Shown here: positions 59,831 to 64,000 of the stretch, piece by piece
Layout: each line of letters opens with the position of its first letter
Position numbering within the stretch: position 1 is the first letter of the stretch
Source: Litoditis marina
Taxonomy: Eukaryota; Nematoda; Chromadorea; Rhabditida; Rhabditidae
Length of the DNA stretch: 64,000 nt
NCBI GenBank assembly: GCA_964036275.1
Contig: OZ038434.1
Span: 37,161,279 to 37,225,278, forward strand
Direction: 5' to 3'
Made by a program: the position numbers and the translations under genes
Notes under the pieces: model-generated
What the model saw: the letters and a program-made list of their open reading frames with translations, nothing else
Database searches by the model: none
Told to the model about the DNA's origin: nothing

Positions 59831-60245
59831 CCTCCCCTATTGATGACTCATCAATACTACTAGGATCTCTGGCGCGGCGATGACCAAAATTGTTGATCGG
59901 ACCCGAGAACGGGTTGGCAGAGTTCTCCCTAGTGTTACGTCTCCACTCCCTTGCTTTGTTTGAGGAAGTGGAGTTCACATTGTTAGGTGTACCTCTCTGC
60001 ATACGATCTTTTGTGAAGTTCGAGTTAGATCTACATCTCCCCTCAATCGTGTGAGCGAAGTTCAATGCTACTCTACATCTTCGTTGAATATGGATCAGGT
60101 GTCCAATCTGTGTGTACTTGTGAAACCTTCTACTGGAATGAAACCTTCTCCGGATCGGATATTCCCTCCCCTGGTTTTCATTCCTCGAATTGCACTTTTC
60201 ACGCTGCATTTCACGTGATTTTGAGTTCTTCAACGGTTCAACGGT

Positions 60246-63200
60246 TCAACGGTTTACGTCGTTGGTTGCCTGTTTACGGCGTGCGATTTCCACATCCACG
60301 GTTTTCATTTTCATGGAAATGCTATTAACGGTGGGGTTGTGGTGGTAGGTTTGCGCCATGTTGGCTGCTTGATACCTATCTACTGGTTTCCTCATCCGGT
60401 TAGATTTTCTTGGTGCATTCGGAATTGCTCGAGGGACCTTCGTCTTTGGTGTACGTTTCTGACCATTACCCTTATTCTGAGTAGGCATTTGTACAAGAAC
60501 GGTAGTGTCCAAATCTTCCCAGAAAGTGACTTTCTTTCTCAGTTGGTCAGCATGCGCTTTTCTATGACCTGTGCCATAGTGTACTATGTACGTATTAGCG
60601 CCGGAAATTTCCGTGACAATCCCAGGTAGCCATTTGTCTCCTTTTGCATTATAATTGCGTAGGTAGACTTCTTGGCCTGGTTTGAAAGTCTTTACTGCCT
60701 TGCCTTTGTAATGTTTCTTCATATTTTCCCTGTATTGATTATCAGGAACGACTTTTTTGTCGGTTTTTATGAAGTCAAAGGCGGTTCTGAGTTGTCTGCC
60801 CATTAATATCTCTGCTGGCGATTTGCCTGTTGCAGGATGGGGTGTCACTCTATATTGAAACAAGAGGTCTGTTACGGCTTCGTCAGTACTTTTGCCTGAT
60901 CTGATACCTTTATACAGTCCCTTCTTGAATGTTTGAACCAGTCTTTCCGCTTCCCCATTACAATTAGGGTGATAAGGCGGAGTGAGTGTTAACTCAATGT
61001 TTCGCAACTGGCAGAATTCTTTGAATTCTCTGGACGCAAATTGAGGTCCATTATCCGATACTATTTGTTCGGGTAATCCATGTAATGATAACAGTTGCTT
61101 GAGTACTGCGGTGGTTTTTTCAGTTGTTGTGGTTCTCATTTTTACCACTGTCGGCCATTTTGACTTTGCGTCGACCACAACTAACCACATACTGCCATCT
61201 TCTGTCTGGCAAAAGTCCATGTGGAGTCGTTGCCAGGGCTTTGCCGGCTCTTCCCATGGATGCAGTTTTGTTTTTACAGGATCCCTAGCGAAAATTGCGC
61301 ATGTGTCACACGCTGCCACCAATTTGGTGATGTCGCTATCAATTCCGGGATACCAAACCTTCATTTGGGCTAAAGATATCATTCTGCTCTTCCCATAGTG
61401 GCTACTGTGCAGCATTTCAAGAATTTTCTTCTTGTATTGGGTCGGTATTACTACGCGTGTACCCCAGAGGATGCACCCTTTATGAATGCTTAATTCCTCT
61501 TTCTTGCCAGTGAATGCCTTCAGAGCCTCATTTCGGACCTTTGGTGGCCAGCCATTCATAATGTACTGTTTTACCACTTGCAACAAAGTGTCCTTTTGAG
61601 TTGCTTCTGAAATGTCTTTTTCAGACATAGGAAGTTTTTCGAGATATTCATCTTGCATATCTATCATCTGTACTTCTCGTACGATGGTTTCTGCACTGGG
61701 TAATTCTCGAGGGTCGGGCAGTCTGGATAACCCATCTGCATTTCCGAACTCGTGGGTGTTTCTATATTCGATTTCGAACGAATACACCATTAACCTCAGT
61801 GCCCAGCGATGCAATCTCTTCGCAGCAATGATTGGTAGTTCATGCTTGGGACCGAATATTTTCACCAATGGTTGATGATCGGTCAGGAGGGTAAATTTCC
61901 TTCCATAGAGAAATTGATTGAATTTCTCAACGCCATATACAATGCCTAATGCCTCTTTCTCAATTTGAGCATAGTTTCGTTCTTCTTTTGTGAGTGAACG
62001 TGAGGCATAGGCGATGACTTTTTCTTTGCCATCGGCGTATTTGTGATAAATGACTGCTCCCAATCCATAATCGGAGGCATCAGTGGCCAATACGACTGGA
62101 GTTTGGGGGTCATAATGCGTCAAGATATCGGTTTCCAACCTTTTCTTGATAGCATGGAACGCAGTTTGCTGTTCCGTTTCCCATTTGAATACTACTCCTT
62201 TTTTACGCAATCTCATTGTGGCCGCTAAGGTAGATAGACTCGGGATGAATTTGCCGTGATATTGAACCATCCCCAAAAAGGATTCGATTTCCTTGAGGCT
62301 TTTCGGTTCTGGCATATTGACCATGCCTTTCAGTTTCTCTTGCGAGGGTCTTATGCCATTGGCATCGACAACGTGTCCCAGAAAATCCATTTTTTCTGTT
62401 AGGAATTCACATTTTTCACGTTTTAGTCGAAAACCTGCCTTATTAAGGCGGTCTAGCACTCGTCTGAGTCGATCGAGATGCGTGCGATCATCCGGCGCGG
62501 TGACCGTGATGTCGTCTAGGTATACGAGAACACCTTCTATACCTGCCAGCGTTGTTTCCATTATGCGTTGGAATATGGCTGGGGCAGAGGCTACACCAAA
62601 TGGTACTCGTGTATACTCGAACATGCCTTTCAACGTATTGATAGTGGTGTATTTTCTAGACTCTTGGTCTAGTTCCACTTGCATGTATGCATCAGACAGA
62701 TCCACCTTAGAGAACTTTGTCCCTCCATTTAGCATATGGAACAGATCGTCTGGAATGGGCAACGGGTATTGGTTGATATCCAATTGCTGGTTGACTGTTA
62801 CTTTGTAGTCACCGCATACCCTTATTTTGCCTCCGGGTTTAGGCACAACCACGAGAGGTGTTGCCCAGTCAGAGTGTTCTACTCTGACCAAGGTACCGTT
62901 TCGTACCATTTCATCGAGCTTTTCAATAACCTTCGGTCTGAGAGCGAACGGAATCGGTCTTGCCCGAAAAAATTTCGGGGTTGGCGTATCCTCTTTGAAT
63001 TTGAGGTGTGCCTGGACCGTAGTACACTTTCCCAGTTCTGGGTTGAATAGTGCCTTGTTCTGCTCTGACATCTCGGTTAGCTCGGATTTGAGTGTCTGAC
63101 GATCTAGCGTCTTGACCTCGAACACCGTGCGGTAGTGTGGACCACAATCGATGCCTAGTGAACGTATCATGTCACGTCCACACAACGGATAACCACTATT

Positions 63201-64000
63201 CTGTCCTTCTAGAACATGAATAGGTACGATGGCTTGGTTTCTGTTGAATTTGACTTTGACTTTTGACATTCCCGCGAAGCGGATAGGACTTTTATTATAA
63301 GCCATTGCCTGTGTTTTCACTGGCAATAGGGTTGGTTTGCCAATTCCGACCCATACGTCATAGTCAATTATTGAGATTGATGCGCCTGTATCTAGCTCGC
63401 AGGGCACGGATTTACCGTTTATCTCAAGATCCAGCAGACAAGGCGGCTCATTTTTCACACTATTGATCAGTGTAGGGGAATTTTCCCTTGAGCTCTTATC
63501 CTTGTTAACGTTGGCTGGCAGACTGGTAGTCTGGCTCCTCTGTTTTGGATAAAGATTGGAGGCTTTACAAGCCAATGTTTCAGACTTGTCAGGTTTCATC
63601 GAGACCTGGCCCTTACACAATGATGTAGGGACTTCCTGAACCACTGGATTTGGTTCAGCAGATTCAATAAGAATCTGGCTCCTCGTTGCATATAGCGGTT
63701 GGGAGTCTTCACGAGTCAATATTTCAGACTCGCCAGGCTCAATTACGGCCTGGCCCTTACTCTCATATGAAGATGTAGGGAGTTTCTGAACCACTGCATT
63801 GGGTTCAGCAGATTCAATGAGAATCTGGCTCCTCGTTGCATTAAGCGGTTGGGAGTCTTTACGAGTCAATATTTCAGACTCGTCAGGCTCAATTAAGGCC
63901 TGGCCCTTACACTCATACGAAGATGTAGGGACTTTCTGAACCACTGGATTGGGTTCAGCAGATTCAATGAGAACCTGGCCCTTCAGACCGTTTTTACGCG
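60246..64000 (-). CDS. Ty3/Gypsy Pol polyprotein (N-terminus outside window)
   Basis: At least 1232 codons (first Met at 63944; open to the edge). Counting from that Met: three to four 50-residue repeats (1-120), aspartic protease with DTGAS (about 185), RT with YLDD (about 476), RNase H with TDASDYG (about 622), integrase zinc finger H-H-C-C (about 848-881) and catalytic D, D, E (MDFCQ about 910, SDNGPQF about 964, NGEAERL about 998). A GPY/F-like module (WLPGIVTEI ... HADQLR) and a basic tail follow. It copies, processes and integrates the element. No chromodomain and no envelope frame is evident. Confidence 0.9.
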   Translation of the reverse strand, partial: RKNGLKGQVLIESAEPNPVVQKVPTSSYECKGQALIEPDESEILTRKDSQPLNATRSQILIESAEPNAVVQKLPTSSYESKGQAVIEPGESEILTREDSQPLYATRSQILIESAEPNPVVQEVPTSLCKGQVSMKPDKSETLACKASNLYPKQRSQTTSLPANVNKDKSSRENSPTLINSVKNEPPCLLDLEINGKSVPCELDTGASISIIDYDVWVGIGKPTLLPVKTQAMAYNKSPIRFAGMSKVKVKFNRNQAIVPIHVLEGQNSGYPLCGRDMIRSLGIDCGPHYRTVFEVKTLDRQTLKSELTEMSEQNKALFNPELGKCTTVQAHLKFKEDTPTPKFFRARPIPFALRPKVIEKLDEMVRNGTLVRVEHSDWATPLVVVPKPGGKIRVCGDYKVTVNQQLDINQYPLPIPDDLFHMLNGGTKFSKVDLSDAYMQVELDQESRKYTTINTLKGMFEYTRVPFGVASAPAIFQRIMETTLAGIEGVLVYLDDITVTAPDDRTHLDRLRRVLDRLNKAGFRLKREKCEFLTEKMDFLGHVVDANGIRPSQEKLKGMVNMPEPKSLKEIESFLGMVQYHGKFIPSLSTLAATMRLRKKGVVFKWETEQQTAFHAIKKRLETDILTHYDPQTPVVLATDASDYGLGAVIYHKYADGKEKVIAYASRSLTKEERNYAQIEKEALGIVYGVEKFNQFLYGRKFTLLTDHQPLVKIFGPKHELPIIAAKRLHRWALRLMVYSFEIEYRNTHEFGNADGLSRLPDPRELPSAETIVREVQMIDMQDEYLEKLPMSEKDISEATQKDTLLQVVKQYIMNGWPPKVRNEALKAFTGKKEELSIHKGCILWGTRVVIPTQYKKKILEMLHSSHYGKSRMISLAQMKVWYPGIDSDITKLVAACDTCAIFARDPVKTKLHPWEEPAKPWQRLHMDFCQTEDGSMWLVVVDAKSKWPTVVKMRTTTTEKTTAVLKQLLSLHGLPEQIVSDNGPQFASREFKEFCQLRNIELTLTPPYHPNCNGEAERLVQTFKKGLYKGIRSGKSTDEAVTDLLFQYRVTPHPATGKSPAEILMGRQLRTAFDFIKTDKKVVPDNQYRENMKKHYKGKAVKTFKPGQEVYLRNYNAKGDKWLPGIVTEISGANTYIVHYGTGHRKAHADQLRKKVTFWEDLDTTVLVQMPTQNKGNGQKRTPKTKVPRAIPNAPRKSNRMRKPVDRYQAANMAQTYHHNPTVNSISMKMKTVDVEIARRKQATNDVNR
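63540..64000 (-). repeat. 150-bp in-frame tandem repeats in Pol N-terminus
   Basis: Blocks starting GATTCAAT(A/G)AGAA recur at 63661, 63811 and 63961, exactly 150 bp apart. Each encodes a 50-residue unit containing ILIESAEPN, VVQK, PTSSYE, KGQA and SEILTR. They lie between the (outside) gag region and the protease. A last partial, diverged unit is next to the protease. Confidence 0.85.

Larger units (their letters stand above)
59622..64000 (-). mobile_element. Ty3/Gypsy LTR retrotransposon (3' part)
   Basis: On the minus strand: pol (64000-60246, open at the edge), about 415 bp of non-coding sequence, a purine tract (AGGGGAGG at 59838-59831) and a 3' LTR. The protease, RT, RNase H, integrase order defines Ty3/Gypsy. 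gag, primer-binding site and 5' LTR lie outside the window. Pol has no stop, so the copy may be recent. Confidence 0.9.

Noticed and set aside
59682..60233. 183-codon frame downstream of pol as an envelope gene
   Set aside because: It runs into the LTR and shows no signal peptide or membrane segment.
60065..63099. Plus-strand frames over the LTR element
   Set aside because: Antisense shadows of the pol gene.

Overview
The window looks like a gene-poor, repeat-rich stretch of a nematode chromosome, most likely Caenorhabditis-like. It is AT-rich, with introns bounded by GT and TTTTCAG/TTTCCAG, seven-exon nematode chemoreceptor (Str-superfamily) genes, CR1-type non-LTR elements, a Ty3/Gypsy element and many small palindromic repeats. 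Family names come from motifs read by eye; no database search was run.

Three chemoreceptor loci keep the full exon architecture (called E2 to E8 here). Gene A (301-9490, +) is complete and carries a near full-length CR1-like retrotransposon in its E4-E5 intron (about 2908-7080). Gene B (34579-38854, -) is complete, and its likely poly(A) signal lies in a MITE. Gene C (42874-48354, -) has E2, E3 and E5-E8 with correct lengths and phases but has lost E4. It also has a 5'-truncated CR1 copy in its first intron and a tandem duplication around E2.

Between and around them lies an array of about a dozen decayed receptor fragments in both orientations. They contain only E2 and E4 and never E3 or E5-E8. 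Several are preceded by the same roughly 1.1-1.4 kb upstream repeat (U repeat: 12.3-13.65, 18.2-19.6, 29.9-30.9 and 51.8-52.8 kb, with partial copies near 26.5 and 49.1 kb). At three loci (23.5, 55.0-55.8 and 57.5 kb) receptor fragments neighbour exons resembling the end of an Argonaute PAZ domain. A small secreted-peptide gene sits at 41.37-41.84 kb.

Mobile DNA dominates the rest. There are two CR1-like copies, a second non-LTR element reduced to ORF1 plus 3' tail (23.7-24.9 kb) with a truncated relative at 55.3 kb, a Ty3/Gypsy element running off the right edge (59622-64000, -), at least 14 copies of one MITE, a second MITE family, and tRNA-derived repeats with A and B boxes.

The most unusual items are Helitron-like insertions at 19605-21724 and about 57612-59275. 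Each begins with TC and a GC-rich palindrome next to a host A. Each carries an internal minisatellite (140-bp GGCGCC units, or 130-bp TGACGTCA units) and ends in a long, perfectly matched inverted repeat (151-bp or 184-bp arms). For the first, a related unit at 52.8 kb supplies an empty A|T site, and its 3' end reads CTAA, as expected for rolling-circle transposons. Large inverted and direct segmental duplications link most of the window, so it appears to be shaped by repeated duplication, inversion and transposition.
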